A DNA stretch of 13,714 nucleotides from an uncultured Chloroflexota bacterium (GCA_903930745.1 CAIYZX010000080.1:1-13714), one strand, 5' to 3'. Counted from the stretch's first letter, positions 6,901-13,714 are shown. Notes: generated from the letters alone by a model not told the origin. Translations and numbers: made by a program.

Positions 6901-7890
6901 ATGTCGGCGCCGGTCGCGGTGGTGGTTGACGTTGGGGGCACCCGGGTCCGGGCGGCGCTTGCGGGTCCGGACGGGACACCGACCGGACGCGTCGTCCGAC
7001 CCACGGACCGGACCAGCCCGGAGCGGTTCCTGGCCGGGCTGGAGGAGGTCATCCGGGCGGTGCTCGCCGGGGCACCTCGGACGGTCGCCGCGCGCCTGCC
7101 GGTGATCGTGGGTTGCACCGGGCCGATCGGGCCGGGTGGATCGCTGGTGGACCCGCCCAACCTGGACCCGTCGTTTCGGGACCTGCCGCTGGGTGCCGCG
7201 CTCGGGGAGCGCCTCCGGCGCCCCGTTGTCGTTGGCCTTGACACCCACCTCGCCCTGCTGGGCGAGCAGCAGGCGGGCGCGCTGCGGGGGCGGTCCGACG
7301 GCATCTACCTCACGGTCTCCACCGGCGTTGGCGGAGCGATCCTGTCCGGCGGGCGGCTCCTCCGGGGCGCACGGTCCATGTCCGGCGAGCTTGGCCACCT
7401 CCCCGTCGCCGCGCGGGGTCCCCGGTGCGGCTGCGGCGGACAGGGCCACCTCGAGGCGGTCGTCGCCGGGCCTGCGCTGGGCCGCTCCGTGATGCGGCGC
7501 GCGGATCGGGAGGTGGGTGGCGCCCTCGCCCTGCGGATCCGCGCGCTTGGGCGGATCCCGGACGGCAGCGACGTCGCCCTGTGGGCGTCCGAGGGTGATC
7601 CCGACGCCACGGCGGTGCTGCGTCGTGCGCGCGGCGCCCTCGCGGTGGCCGTCACCGCGCTCGTGTCCCTCCTGGACCCTGAGGTGGTGGTCCTGGGCGG
7701 CGGCGTGGTGCTGGGCAGCCCCGAGGCCTGGACAGCGGCCTGCCGGGAGCACATCCGGCGGCATGGACTGGCGGCGCACCGGGAGAGCGTGGAGGTGACC
7801 GCGGCCGTGCTGGGCGACGACGCGGGCCTGTACGGCGGGGTTGCCTACGCGAGGATGATGGACGCCCTGGAGCCCGTCACCGAGGGCTGA
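6901..7890 (+). CDS. ROK-family sugar kinase
   Basis: 329 residues, normal for ROK kinases. Phosphate-binding loop DVGGT (10-14), catalytic Asp114 in GLDTHLALLGE, STGVGG (140-145), sugar-binding GELGH (Glu163, His166), and the ROK zinc-site region CGCGGQGHLE (176-185). The zinc site is altered: ligands His166, Cys176 and Cys178 are present, but the usual third Cys is His183. The Asn that normally precedes the catalytic Asp (NDAN) is Leu113, and the second Asn is His116, so the substrate pocket may be unusual. There is no HTH domain, so this is a kinase and not a ROK repressor. ATG 6901 is favoured over the ATG at 6808 because GAGGGA lies nine bases upstream and the next residues are the family N-terminus. 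It probably phosphorylates the imported sugar before the SIS step (inference). Confidence 0.92.
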   Translation: MSAPVAVVVDVGGTRVRAALAGPDGTPTGRVVRPTDRTSPERFLAGLEEVIRAVLAGAPRTVAARLPVIVGCTGPIGPGGSLVDPPNLDPSFRDLPLGAALGERLRRPVVVGLDTHLALLGEQQAGALRGRSDGIYLTVSTGVGGAILSGGRLLRGARSMSGELGHLPVAARGPRCGCGGQGHLEAVVAGPALGRSVMRRADREVGGALALRIRALGRIPDGSDVALWASEGDPDATAVLRRARGALAVAVTALVSLLDPEVVVLGGGVVLGSPEAWTAACREHIRRHGLAAHRESVEVTAAVLGDDAGLYGGVAYARMMDALEPVTEG

Positions 7891-7914
7891 CCGCTGCGCC
7901 CGGCCCGGTGGCGG

Positions 7915-8808
7915 CTACGGGACGCGGCCGGTGATGTGGCGTGCCTCAACCGCCGCCTGGGTCCTCCGCAGGTGCTCGTCGGCGGATGCTCCAAGGCGCC
8001 CCAGCACCAGCAGGAAGAGCACCTGGACGACGGCAAGCTGGGCGATCGTGGACGCCATGGGCTCAACCTGGAAGCCGGTGTCCGACGAGGAGACCACCAG
8101 CAGGATGTCCGCCGCGGCCGAGAGCGGCGAGCGTGCCTGCCCGGTGACAACCACGAGCACGGCACCGGCGTCCTTGGCCAGCTGGGCCACACGGAGCGTG
8201 TCGGTCGTCCTGCCGCTGTGGGAGATCGCGAGCACGACGTCCCGCCGGTCAAGCAGCGCGGCGGACATCGCCTGGTGATGGGCATCCGCGTGCGCGACGG
8301 CGTCAATGCCAAGCTTGCGGAACTTGAGCGCCGCCTCCGCGGCCACCAGCGCCGCCGTGCCCACGCCGGCGCACTCCACGCGTCTCGCCGCCACGATCCT
8401 CGCGACCGTCTCGTCCAGCCCGGCCGGGTCAAGCCCCCACGCCGTATCCTCCAGCGCCTCCCTGCCCGACCCGAACACGCGGGCGACCGCGTCGATCACG
8501 GCGGAAGGTCCATCGCGCAGGCGCAGGTCGCGCGCGGTGCCGTCGGCATCCAGCGTGACGGCGTCTCGGGCCAGGCCAAGGCGGAGGTCCTGGTAGCCCT
8601 TCAGGCCCAGCCGGCGGCACAGGCCGCTGATCGTGCCCAGGGAGACGCCGGTGGCCTCCGCCAGGTCAGTGATGGTGAAGTCGCTGGCGGCGGACAGGTT
8701 GGCCAGGAGGAAGGTGGCCACGCGCTGCTGCGCCGGCGTCAGGTCCGCGTGGGATGCCCGAAGACGGGCGCGCACACCGGTTGGCGGGTTGGGCGCTGCA
8801 TCAACCAT
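7915..8808 (-). CDS. RpiR-family transcriptional regulator (HTH + SIS domain)
   Basis: 297 residues. The N-terminal RpiR helix-turn-helix spans about 20-85 (LTPAQQRVATFLLANL, then TITDLAEATGVSLGTISGLCRRLGLKGYQ, split here at the turn near residues 52-55). The SIS sugar-phosphate-sensing domain spans about 130-265, with SHSGRTTDT at 196-204. ATG 8808 is supported by AAGGAG nine bases upstream. It converges on the ROK kinase gene with only 24 bp between the stops. Its place beside an SIS isomerase, a kinase and a sugar transporter suggests it is the local regulator, sensing a phosphorylated intermediate made by the cluster. RpiR proteins may repress or activate, and the sequence does not tell which. 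The palindrome at 6818-6844 is its most likely target. Confidence 0.92.
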   Translation of the reverse strand: MVDAAPNPPTGVRARLRASHADLTPAQQRVATFLLANLSAASDFTITDLAEATGVSLGTISGLCRRLGLKGYQDLRLGLARDAVTLDADGTARDLRLRDGPSAVIDAVARVFGSGREALEDTAWGLDPAGLDETVARIVAARRVECAGVGTAALVAAEAALKFRKLGIDAVAHADAHHQAMSAALLDRRDVVLAISHSGRTTDTLRVAQLAKDAGAVLVVVTGQARSPLSAAADILLVVSSSDTGFQVEPMASTIAQLAVVQVLFLLVLGRLGASADEHLRRTQAAVEARHITGRVP

Positions 8809-8871
8809 GCGGGCCGGCTCCTTCGGGATGGTGGCGGCATTCTACGGGCCCGGCCGGGCGTCGGCTGGCCT

Positions 8872-8887
8872 GCACGGCGGGCCGTGC
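8872..8887. terminator. Hairpin downstream of the methyltransferase gene (weak terminator candidate)
   Basis: GCACGGC (8872-8878) and GCCGTGC (8881-8887) are perfect inverse copies with only two bases between them. It lies 27 bases past the methyltransferase stop on the minus strand and upstream of the RpiR gene. No T-run follows, so it is only a possible terminator or attenuator. The rest of the 105-bp gap (8809-8913) shows no convincing promoter. Confidence 0.3.
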
Positions 8888-8913
8888 GGACGGCCGCCCA
8901 GGTCTCACCCCGC

Positions 8914-9525
8914 TCAGGCCTCGCCGTGGTCCGCCTGGCTCCGCCGATAGGTGGACGTTGCCGCGCGGCGCCCGCCAGCGGTGGCGGTCCGCTCGAAGCC
9001 CGCGGGCCCCAGCAGGGCGTCCAGCGCGGCGGGATCGCGGAGCCCCGGATCGCCCGCCGCCTCCGTGATCGAGAGCGTGCCGCCCGGCCGCAGGACGCGA
9101 TGCAGCTCGCGCAACGCCGCAGCCGGATCCGAGATCTCGCCCAGCACGGTCACGAGGAACGCCACGTCCATGGAGGCGTCCGCGTACGGGAGGCCCGCCG
9201 CATCCGTGACGGTGAACGTCGCGTTCGTGCAGCCCGCCCGGGTGAGCCGAGCCCGCGCCTTCTCCAGCATCTCCGGCTGGATGTCCGCCAGGTGCACGTG
9301 TCCGGCCGGCACCCTCCGGGCGATCTCCGCGGAGAAGTAGCCAGGACCGCAACCCAGCTCCAGAACCTCGTCCGACGGCGTCAGGCCGAGGCGGTCCGCC
9401 AGCACCTGTGGCGAGATGATCCAGCGCCGGACGGGCAGGACCAGCATCCAGGCCATGGCGGCCGGGTACGGACCTGGTTCCGCGAGGGCCCGGACATCCC
9501 GGAGGATCTTCGTGAGACGGTGCAC
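8914..9525 (-). CDS. Class I SAM-dependent methyltransferase
   Basis: 203 residues. SAM-binding motif I VLELGCGPGYFS (54-65), acidic Asp81 ending the second strand (HLADIQPEM), motif near 120 (MDVAFLVTVLGEI) and RVLRPGGTLSITE (143-155), the pattern of UbiE/MenG-like Methyltransf_11 enzymes. The N-terminal region PAAMAWMLVLPVRRWIISP, before the fold, is hydrophobic. The substrate cannot be assigned. The start is uncertain: GTG 9525 is the best in-frame choice before the conserved region, but no clear Shine-Dalgarno precedes it, and the frame extends upstream through the SOS-type box, which argues against a longer start. It is divergent from dnaE2 across a 91-bp region, so it may share LexA control (inference). 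Confidence 0.8.
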   Translation of the reverse strand: MHRLTKILRDVRALAEPGPYPAAMAWMLVLPVRRWIISPQVLADRLGLTPSDEVLELGCGPGYFSAEIARRVPAGHVHLADIQPEMLEKARARLTRAGCTNATFTVTDAAGLPYADASMDVAFLVTVLGEISDPAAALRELHRVLRPGGTLSITEAAGDPGLRDPAALDALLGPAGFERTATAGGRRAATSTYRRSQADHGEA

Positions 9526-9539
9526 ATTCCAAGCGTGCC

Positions 9540-9548
9540 TGTGGACAA
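9540..9548 (-). promoter_or_regulatory. DnaA-box-like nonamer TTGTCCACA
   Basis: The minus strand reads TTGTCCACA, one change from the E. coli DnaA box TTATCCACA and identical to the form preferred in high-GC Streptomyces. It lies between the SOS-type box and the methyltransferase start. A single box could be chance or could tie expression to DnaA level. It is not an origin, since there is no box cluster and no AT-rich unwinding region. Confidence 0.4.
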
Positions 9549-9562
9549 CTCTATGGTCAAGA

Positions 9563-9578
9563 TAGAACGAATGTTCTA
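9563..9578. promoter_or_regulatory. LexA (SOS) box upstream of dnaE2
   Basis: TAGAAC-GAAT-GTTCTA is a perfect 16-bp dyad containing the GAAC-N4-GTTC core of the Gram-positive type LexA box (CGAAC-N4-GTTCG). It ends 38 bp before the dnaE2 start and begins 37 bp from the methyltransferase GTG on the other strand. DnaE2 is a known LexA-regulated SOS polymerase, so the context agrees with the motif. No clear -35/-10 pair could be fixed around it. Confidence 0.8.
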
Positions 9579-9592
9579 GGATTCCGGGTCCC

Positions 9593-9615
9593 TCGGGCTC
9601 CATTGGCGAGCCCGA
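9593..9615 (+). promoter_or_regulatory. Stem-loop covering the dnaE2 translation initiation region
   Basis: TCGGGCTC (9593-9600) pairs perfectly with GAGCCCGA (9608-9615) around a 7-base loop CATTGGC. The stem ends one base before the ATG at 9617 and includes the only weak Shine-Dalgarno candidate (GGCGAG, 9605-9610). In the mRNA this would hide the ribosome-binding region unless transcription starts inside it. Translational restraint of an error-prone polymerase is a plausible reason (inference). Confidence 0.45.
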
Positions 9616-9616
9616 C

Positions 9617-12600
9617 ATGACCGCCGGAACCGTGACATCGCCTGACCCCGAACGCACAACGCCCGCGTACGCGGAGCTCCACTGCCACACCAACTTCTCG
9701 TTCCTGGACGGCGCCTCCGCCCCGGACGACATCGCGGCGCGCGCGGCGGCCATCGGCCTGGCGGGCGTGGCGATCACGGACCACCAGGGCCTGTACGGCG
9801 CGATCCGGTTCACCAGCGCGATGGAGGCCGCGGGGGTGCGGCCGGTGATCGGGGTGGAGATCGAACTGGCCGATGCGGCGGTGCCGGACCCGGGCGGGAT
9901 CGCGGTGCCGGGGCGGCGGCCCTGGCGACCGGGCCGGAGGCCACCGCGTCCGGAGGAGCCGCCACGGGTCGCCGAGGGGAGGCCGGAGCGGCCGAGGCCG
10001 GACCGGGCCAGGCTCCCCGGGCACCGGACGGTGGTGAAGGAGGACCACCGGGGGATCGGGGAGGCGCAGCGGGGTCCGCACCTCGTGCTGCTGGCGAGGG
10101 ACGCGACGGGCTGGCGCAGCCTCTGCCGGATGGTGTCCCGGGCGAACCTCGCCGGTTCCAAGGCCGTGCCGCGGTTCACGCACGAGCTGCTGGCGGCGAA
10201 CACGGAGGGGCTGATCGCGCTGTCCGGGTGCCGGCACGGGGAGATCGCCCGGCGGCTGCTCGCGGGGGACCGGGAGGGGGCGGCCGCGGCGGCCCGGCGA
10301 TACGCGGCGCTCTTCGGCGGCATCGGTTTCGGCGGCATCGGTTTCGGCGGCATCGGCGGCTCGGGCGGCCCCCGTGGTGCCAGCGGTCCAAGGCGGTCCG
10401 GCGAGTCCGCATCGGCATCGGGCTTCGTCCTGGAGCTGCAGCACCACCTGCTCCCCGATGACGACTGGCTGGCCTCGGAGACCGCACGCCTCGCGGACGA
10501 GCTGGGCCTGCCCACCGTGGTCACGAACGACGTCCACTACGCCCTGGCCCACGAGCGTGAGATGCACGACGTGGTCACCGCGATCCGCCACGGCCGGACC
10601 CTCGCGGAGCTCGCGGACCTGCGGCGGCCGGACGGCGAGTCGTACCTCAAGACCGGCGCGGACCTCCTGGCGCTGCCGCCGGGCGACGAGGCCACCTTGA
10701 GCACGGACCCGGTGCTGGCGAGGGCGTGGCGCGAGGGGATCGGCGCGTCCGTGGAGATCGCGAACGCCTGCCGCGTGGACCTCGCCTTCGAGCGGTACCG
10801 CTTCCCGGGCTTCCCCGTGCCCAAGGGCCAGACGCCGTTCTCGCATCTCTCGGAGCTCTGCTGGGAGGGCGCCAAGCGCCGATACCACCCCCTCACGCCC
10901 GCCGTGGTAAAGCAGCTGGCGCACGAGCTGGATGTCATCGGCAAGACCGGCCTCGCGGAGTTCTTCCTCATCTGCTGGGACCTGATGCGGTTCGCGAAGT
11001 CGCGCGGGATCCCGGCGCAGGGGCGGGGGAGCGCCGCCGGCTCCATCGTCGCGTACGTGCTGGGGATCGCCCGGGTGGACCCCATCCGCCACGAGCTGCT
11101 CTTCGAGCGGTTCATCAACGAGGGGCGGACGGCGTACCCGGACGTGGACATCGACTTCTCGTCGGAGCGGCGCGAGGAGGTGATCCAGTACGTGTACAAC
11201 CGGTACGGCCAGGAGCACACGGGGATGGTCTGCAACCTCGTCACGTACCGGGCACGGTCCGCGGTGCGCGAGGTGGGCTACGCGCTGGGCTTCCCGCGGC
11301 CGCTGGTGGACCGGGTGGCGAAGGCGCTCGAGACGTATGACTCCGTGATGGTCCGGCGGGACCTGGAGGCCGAAGGCGGGTTCGGCCAGTTCTTCGACCG
11401 GCCGGTGATCGCGGGGGCCACGGGCACGCCACCGCCAGCCGAGGCACGCGGCCTCGTGGACGAGATGGGCCAGCTCAAGCACGCGCGGGGCGGGCGCTTC
11501 GGGCGCGATGTGTCCGCGGAGCACGGCAACGGCAGGATGCTCCGCCCGGGCGACGACAAGGGCGGACCCGGGGACTCCCCGGTGAGCGAGCGCTGGATCC
11601 GCGATGGGTCGCCGGACGCCACGCAGGGCCGTCACGAGGGCTCCATCGCCGGCCTCAGTGACTGGGAGCGCTGGCTGGAGCTCTGCGCCCGCATCGACGG
11701 CTTCCCGCGCCATCTCTCCATCCACAGCGGCGGGATGCTCGTGACGGCGGCGCCGCTCATCGACATCGCCCCCATCGAGCGCGCCACCATGACGGACCGC
11801 GTGGTGGTCCAGTACGACAAGCGCGACGTGGAGACGATGAAGCTCATCAAGCTGGACCTGCTGGGTCTCGGCATGCTCGCGGCCATCGACGAGACCGTCC
11901 AGCTGGTCGCCCACGACTGCGCCGTCTGCCTTGACCTGGACCGCATCCCGGAGGAGATCCCGGAGGTCTTCGAGATGCTCCAGGCGGCGGACACCGTGGG
12001 CCTCTTCCAGGTGGAGAGCCGGGCGCAGATGCAGACGCTGCCCAAGTCCAGGCCCAGCAGCCTGGACGACCTGGTGGTGGAGGTGGCGATCATCCGCCCG
12101 GGCCCCATCCAGGGGAACGCGGTCCACCCGTACCTGCGCCGCAGGCAGGGCCTGGAGCCGGTCACGTACCTCCATCCCAGCCTGGAGCCCATCCTCCACG
12201 ACACCCTGGGCGTGATCCTCTACCAGGAGCAGGTCATGCGGATCGCCATCGAGGTGGCGGGCTTCACCGCCGCGGGCTCGGACGCGTTCCGCCGCGCCAT
12301 GGGCACGTACCGAAGCAAGCGCGAGATGGACCGCCTCCACGACGAGTTCGTGGGTGGGTGCCGGCGCAAGCACGGGATCGGCGAGGACGATGCGGAGGAT
12401 CTGTTCCGGCGCGTGGCCGCCTTCGCCAGCTTCGGCTTCGCCAAGAGCCACGCCGCGGCCTTCGCCCGCACCGCGTACGAGTCCGCCTTCCTCAAGCTCT
12501 TCTACCCAGCGCAGTTCGTGACCGCGCTGGTGAACGCCCAGCCGATGGGCTTCTACCCGGTGGAGGTGCTTGTCAACGATGCCAAGCGGCACGGCGTGGC

Positions 12601-13648
12601 GATCCTGCCGGTGGACGTGAACCGGAGTGCCTGGAAGACCACCACCGAGTGGGTTGGCCAGCCGGGCTGGGTGCTGGCGGGCGCGGACGGGGACGTGGCC
12701 GGTCCGCATGACGACGCCGATGGCGAGCCCCTGCCGGAGGGTTGCGGGATCGAGCGGCGGCCGAGACCCGTGCGCTCGCCGGCCTGCGTGATCCCGGGCT
12801 GGGAGGCCCGGCGGCAGTGGGCGGCGGAGCCCGCGACGGGCTGGGGGATCCGGCTGGGGCTGCACCTGGTGAAGGGCATCGGCACGGAGCAGCAGGAGCG
12901 GCTGGACGCGGAGCTGGCGCGCGGCCCGTACCGGGATCTCGCGGACGTGGTGACGCGGACGGAGCTGCCGGAGGAGGTGGTGGAGCGGCTGATCCGGACC
13001 GGGGCGCTGGACTCGCTGGGGCGGCCTCGTCGGGAGATGCTCTGGCAGCTGCGGGAGGTGGCGGGATCGGCGAAGGGCGGCGTGGCCACCGCCGGCGGCA
13101 AGCGGGGCGCAAAACGGTGGGGGAGGGCCGCCGGGCGGCCGATGGACCTGCGACTCCCGCCCACGCCCGCACCCCTGCTCCCGCCGATCACGGAGGCGGA
13201 GCGGCTGGGGGACGCCTACGCGGTCATCGGGCTCGATGCGCGGACGCAGGCCGTGGCCCTGTTCCGCGAGGCGCTGGACCGGCTGGGCGTGCTGCCCATC
13301 GCACAGCTGGCGGCCAGGCGGCCGGGGCGCGTGCGGATCGCCGGTCTCGTGGTCACGCGCCAGCACCCGATGACGGCGCGCGGGACGGTCTTCCTGGCCA
13401 TCGAGGACGAGACGGGGATGGCCAACGTCACGCTCTGGCCGGACACCTGGCAGCGGCTCCGGTCTGTGGTCCGGCGCAACGCGCTGCTGGCGGTGGAGGG
13501 GGACCTCCAGCGCGAGGGTGACGTGGTGAACGTGATCGCCCGCGAGGTGGTGCCGCTGGTGGATGCGGTGGCCGGCGCCGGCGGGCCGGACGAGCAGCCT
13601 GCGGGCATGCGCCCGCTGGGGATGGCGGGCATGCGCAGGCTGGGCTGA
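9617..13648 (+). CDS. dnaE2: Error-prone DNA polymerase III alpha-type subunit DnaE2
   Basis: A C-family polymerase of 1343 residues, longer than the roughly 1000-1100 typical of DnaE2. The N-terminal PHP domain has ELHCHTNFSFLDG (His22, His24) and ITDH (Asp55, His56). The palm has PDVDIDF with catalytic Asp511 and Asp513, and KLDLLGLGML with the third catalytic Asp747. GFPRHLSIHSGGM is close to the DnaE2 signature. GLFQVESRAQM, FGFAKSHAAAFARTAYESA and an OB-fold near 1236-1330 follow. Extra segments occur in the PHP domain (about 88-152 and 233-271), between palm motifs (about 595-678) and before the C-terminal part (about 1020-1070). DnaE2 carries out damage-induced mutagenic translesion synthesis with ImuA/ImuB, which are not seen here. 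ATG 9617 puts the PHP motif right at the N-terminus. A LexA-type box precedes it. Confidence 0.93.
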   Translation: MTAGTVTSPDPERTTPAYAELHCHTNFSFLDGASAPDDIAARAAAIGLAGVAITDHQGLYGAIRFTSAMEAAGVRPVIGVEIELADAAVPDPGGIAVPGRRPWRPGRRPPRPEEPPRVAEGRPERPRPDRARLPGHRTVVKEDHRGIGEAQRGPHLVLLARDATGWRSLCRMVSRANLAGSKAVPRFTHELLAANTEGLIALSGCRHGEIARRLLAGDREGAAAAARRYAALFGGIGFGGIGFGGIGGSGGPRGASGPRRSGESASASGFVLELQHHLLPDDDWLASETARLADELGLPTVVTNDVHYALAHEREMHDVVTAIRHGRTLAELADLRRPDGESYLKTGADLLALPPGDEATLSTDPVLARAWREGIGASVEIANACRVDLAFERYRFPGFPVPKGQTPFSHLSELCWEGAKRRYHPLTPAVVKQLAHELDVIGKTGLAEFFLICWDLMRFAKSRGIPAQGRGSAAGSIVAYVLGIARVDPIRHELLFERFINEGRTAYPDVDIDFSSERREEVIQYVYNRYGQEHTGMVCNLVTYRARSAVREVGYALGFPRPLVDRVAKALETYDSVMVRRDLEAEGGFGQFFDRPVIAGATGTPPPAEARGLVDEMGQLKHARGGRFGRDVSAEHGNGRMLRPGDDKGGPGDSPVSERWIRDGSPDATQGRHEGSIAGLSDWERWLELCARIDGFPRHLSIHSGGMLVTAAPLIDIAPIERATMTDRVVVQYDKRDVETMKLIKLDLLGLGMLAAIDETVQLVAHDCAVCLDLDRIPEEIPEVFEMLQAADTVGLFQVESRAQMQTLPKSRPSSLDDLVVEVAIIRPGPIQGNAVHPYLRRRQGLEPVTYLHPSLEPILHDTLGVILYQEQVMRIAIEVAGFTAAGSDAFRRAMGTYRSKREMDRLHDEFVGGCRRKHGIGEDDAEDLFRRVAAFASFGFAKSHAAAFARTAYESAFLKLFYPAQFVTALVNAQPMGFYPVEVLVNDAKRHGVAILPVDVNRSAWKTTTEWVGQPGWVLAGADGDVAGPHDDADGEPLPEGCGIERRPRPVRSPACVIPGWEARRQWAAEPATGWGIRLGLHLVKGIGTEQQERLDAELARGPYRDLADVVTRTELPEEVVERLIRTGALDSLGRPRREMLWQLREVAGSAKGGVATAGGKRGAKRWGRAAGRPMDLRLPPTPAPLLPPITEAERLGDAYAVIGLDARTQAVALFREALDRLGVLPIAQLAARRPGRVRIAGLVVTRQHPMTARGTVFLAIEDETGMANVTLWPDTWQRLRSVVRRNALLAVEGDLQREGDVVNVIAREVVPLVDAVAGAGGPDEQPAGMRPLGMAGMRRLG
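10313..10357 (+). repeat. Three tandem 15-bp units (FGGIG x3) inside dnaE2
   Basis: Unit TTCGGCGGCATCGGT at 10313-10327 and 10328-10342 is identical; the third copy (10343-10357) differs only in its last base (C). It encodes FGGIG three times (residues 233-247) in the PHP domain, between the conserved ALF and FVLELQHHL segments, and continues into a Gly/Ser/Arg-rich stretch. The nucleotide identity of the copies indicates recent slippage or duplication. Confidence 0.9.
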
Positions 13649-13670
13649 TCAGGCCGGCTGCCCGCGCATG
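13630..13670. terminator. Possible hairpin spanning the dnaE2 stop codon
   Basis: CATGCGC (13630-13636) pairs with GCGCATG (13664-13670), and after one mismatch GGC (13638-13640) pairs with GCC (13660-13662). The loop holds the stop codon and the dyad CTGATCAG (13645-13652). There is no T-run on either strand, so a terminator role is tentative. Confidence 0.25.
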
Positions 13671-13714
13671 AGGGGGAAGAGGAGACGGCGCCGCTGGGAG
13701 GTAGGAGTGAGGAA
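13649..13714 (-). other. Window edge: possible C-terminal end of a convergent gene, or the leader of a downstream gene
   Basis: On the minus strand a frame runs from the window end to TGA at 13651-13649, giving 21 residues ending in LLFPLMRGQPA. It would abut the dnaE2 stop directly. The plus strand of the same stretch is purine-rich with GGGAGGTAGGAG near the end, which could instead be the ribosome-binding region of a following gene. Too little sequence is present to choose. Confidence 0.2.

Noticed and set aside
7891..7914. Bidirectional terminator between the converging ROK and RpiR genes
   Set aside because: Only a short CCGC/GCGG pairing is possible in the 24 bp and there is no T-run on either strand.
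7936..9579. A 547-codon plus-strand frame opposite RpiR and the methyltransferase
   Set aside because: It is antisense to two genes with clear domains and ends inside the SOS box. No motif was found in it.
9540..9580. Replication origin suggested by the DnaA-box-like nonamer
   Set aside because: There is one box only, no AT-rich unwinding region and no dnaA or dnaN gene nearby.
9526..10524. N-terminal extension of the methyltransferase frame into the dnaE2 region
   Set aside because: The extension is antisense to the dnaE2 PHP domain and passes through the SOS-type palindrome. The methyltransferase fold is complete without it.
9557..13366. A 1269-codon open frame on the minus strand opposite dnaE2
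   Set aside because: Its product is rich in Arg, His, Pro and Gly with no recognisable motif, and it lies exactly antisense to a polymerase with all conserved motifs. Such frames are expected opposite GC-rich genes.

Overview
This is a GC-rich window (roughly 70% G+C by eye, with third codon positions strongly G/C) from a free-living heterotrophic bacterium. The GTG starts, CUT1-type sugar ABC transporter, RpiR and ROK proteins, DnaE2 polymerase and GAAC-N4-GTTC LexA-type box fit Chloroflexota or Actinomycetota. There is no rRNA or other decisive marker, so this placement is inference. No tRNA, rRNA, insertion sequence, CRISPR array or phage gene was found. Nearly all of the window is coding.

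Region 1 (1-6790, minus strand) is a tightly packed carbohydrate catabolic operon. In transcription order it holds a GlmS-type SIS-domain sugar isomerase/deaminase (5753-6790), an iron-dependent dehydrogenase of the AraM/glycerol-1-phosphate dehydrogenase type (4709-5722), a lipoprotein sugar-binding protein (3248-4654), two CUT1 permeases (2250-3134 and 1426-2253), an SDR oxidoreductase (635-1429) and a second AraM-like dehydrogenase cut by the window edge (1-618). The last genes are joined by ATGA/GTGA overlaps or a 16-bp gap. The one large internal gap, between the binding protein and the first permease, holds two strong stem-loops. No transporter ATPase gene is present.

Region 2 (6791-8808) is the control and kinase part. 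A 110-bp divergent promoter region with a 27-bp imperfect palindrome separates the operon from a plus-strand ROK-family sugar kinase (6901-7890). The kinase converges on an RpiR-family regulator (7915-8808). The simplest reading is uptake of a sugar or amino-sugar derivative, phosphorylation by the ROK kinase, SIS-catalysed isomerisation or deamination, and oxidation by two paralogous Fe-dependent dehydrogenases and an SDR, all under RpiR control. The substrate cannot be told from sequence alone. Having two diverged AraM-like enzymes in one transporter operon is the most unusual part of the cluster.

Region 3 (8914-13714) is a separate DNA-damage module. A large error-prone DNA polymerase, DnaE2 (9617-13648, plus), is divergent from a small SAM-dependent methyltransferase (8914-9525, minus). 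Their shared promoter region carries a perfect LexA/SOS-type palindrome (9563-9578), a match to the high-GC DnaA box (9540-9548), and a hairpin that covers the ribosome-binding region of dnaE2. The polymerase is longer than usual because of several low-complexity insertions, one of them a perfect 15-bp tandem repeat. imuA and imuB, the usual partners of DnaE2, are not in the window.
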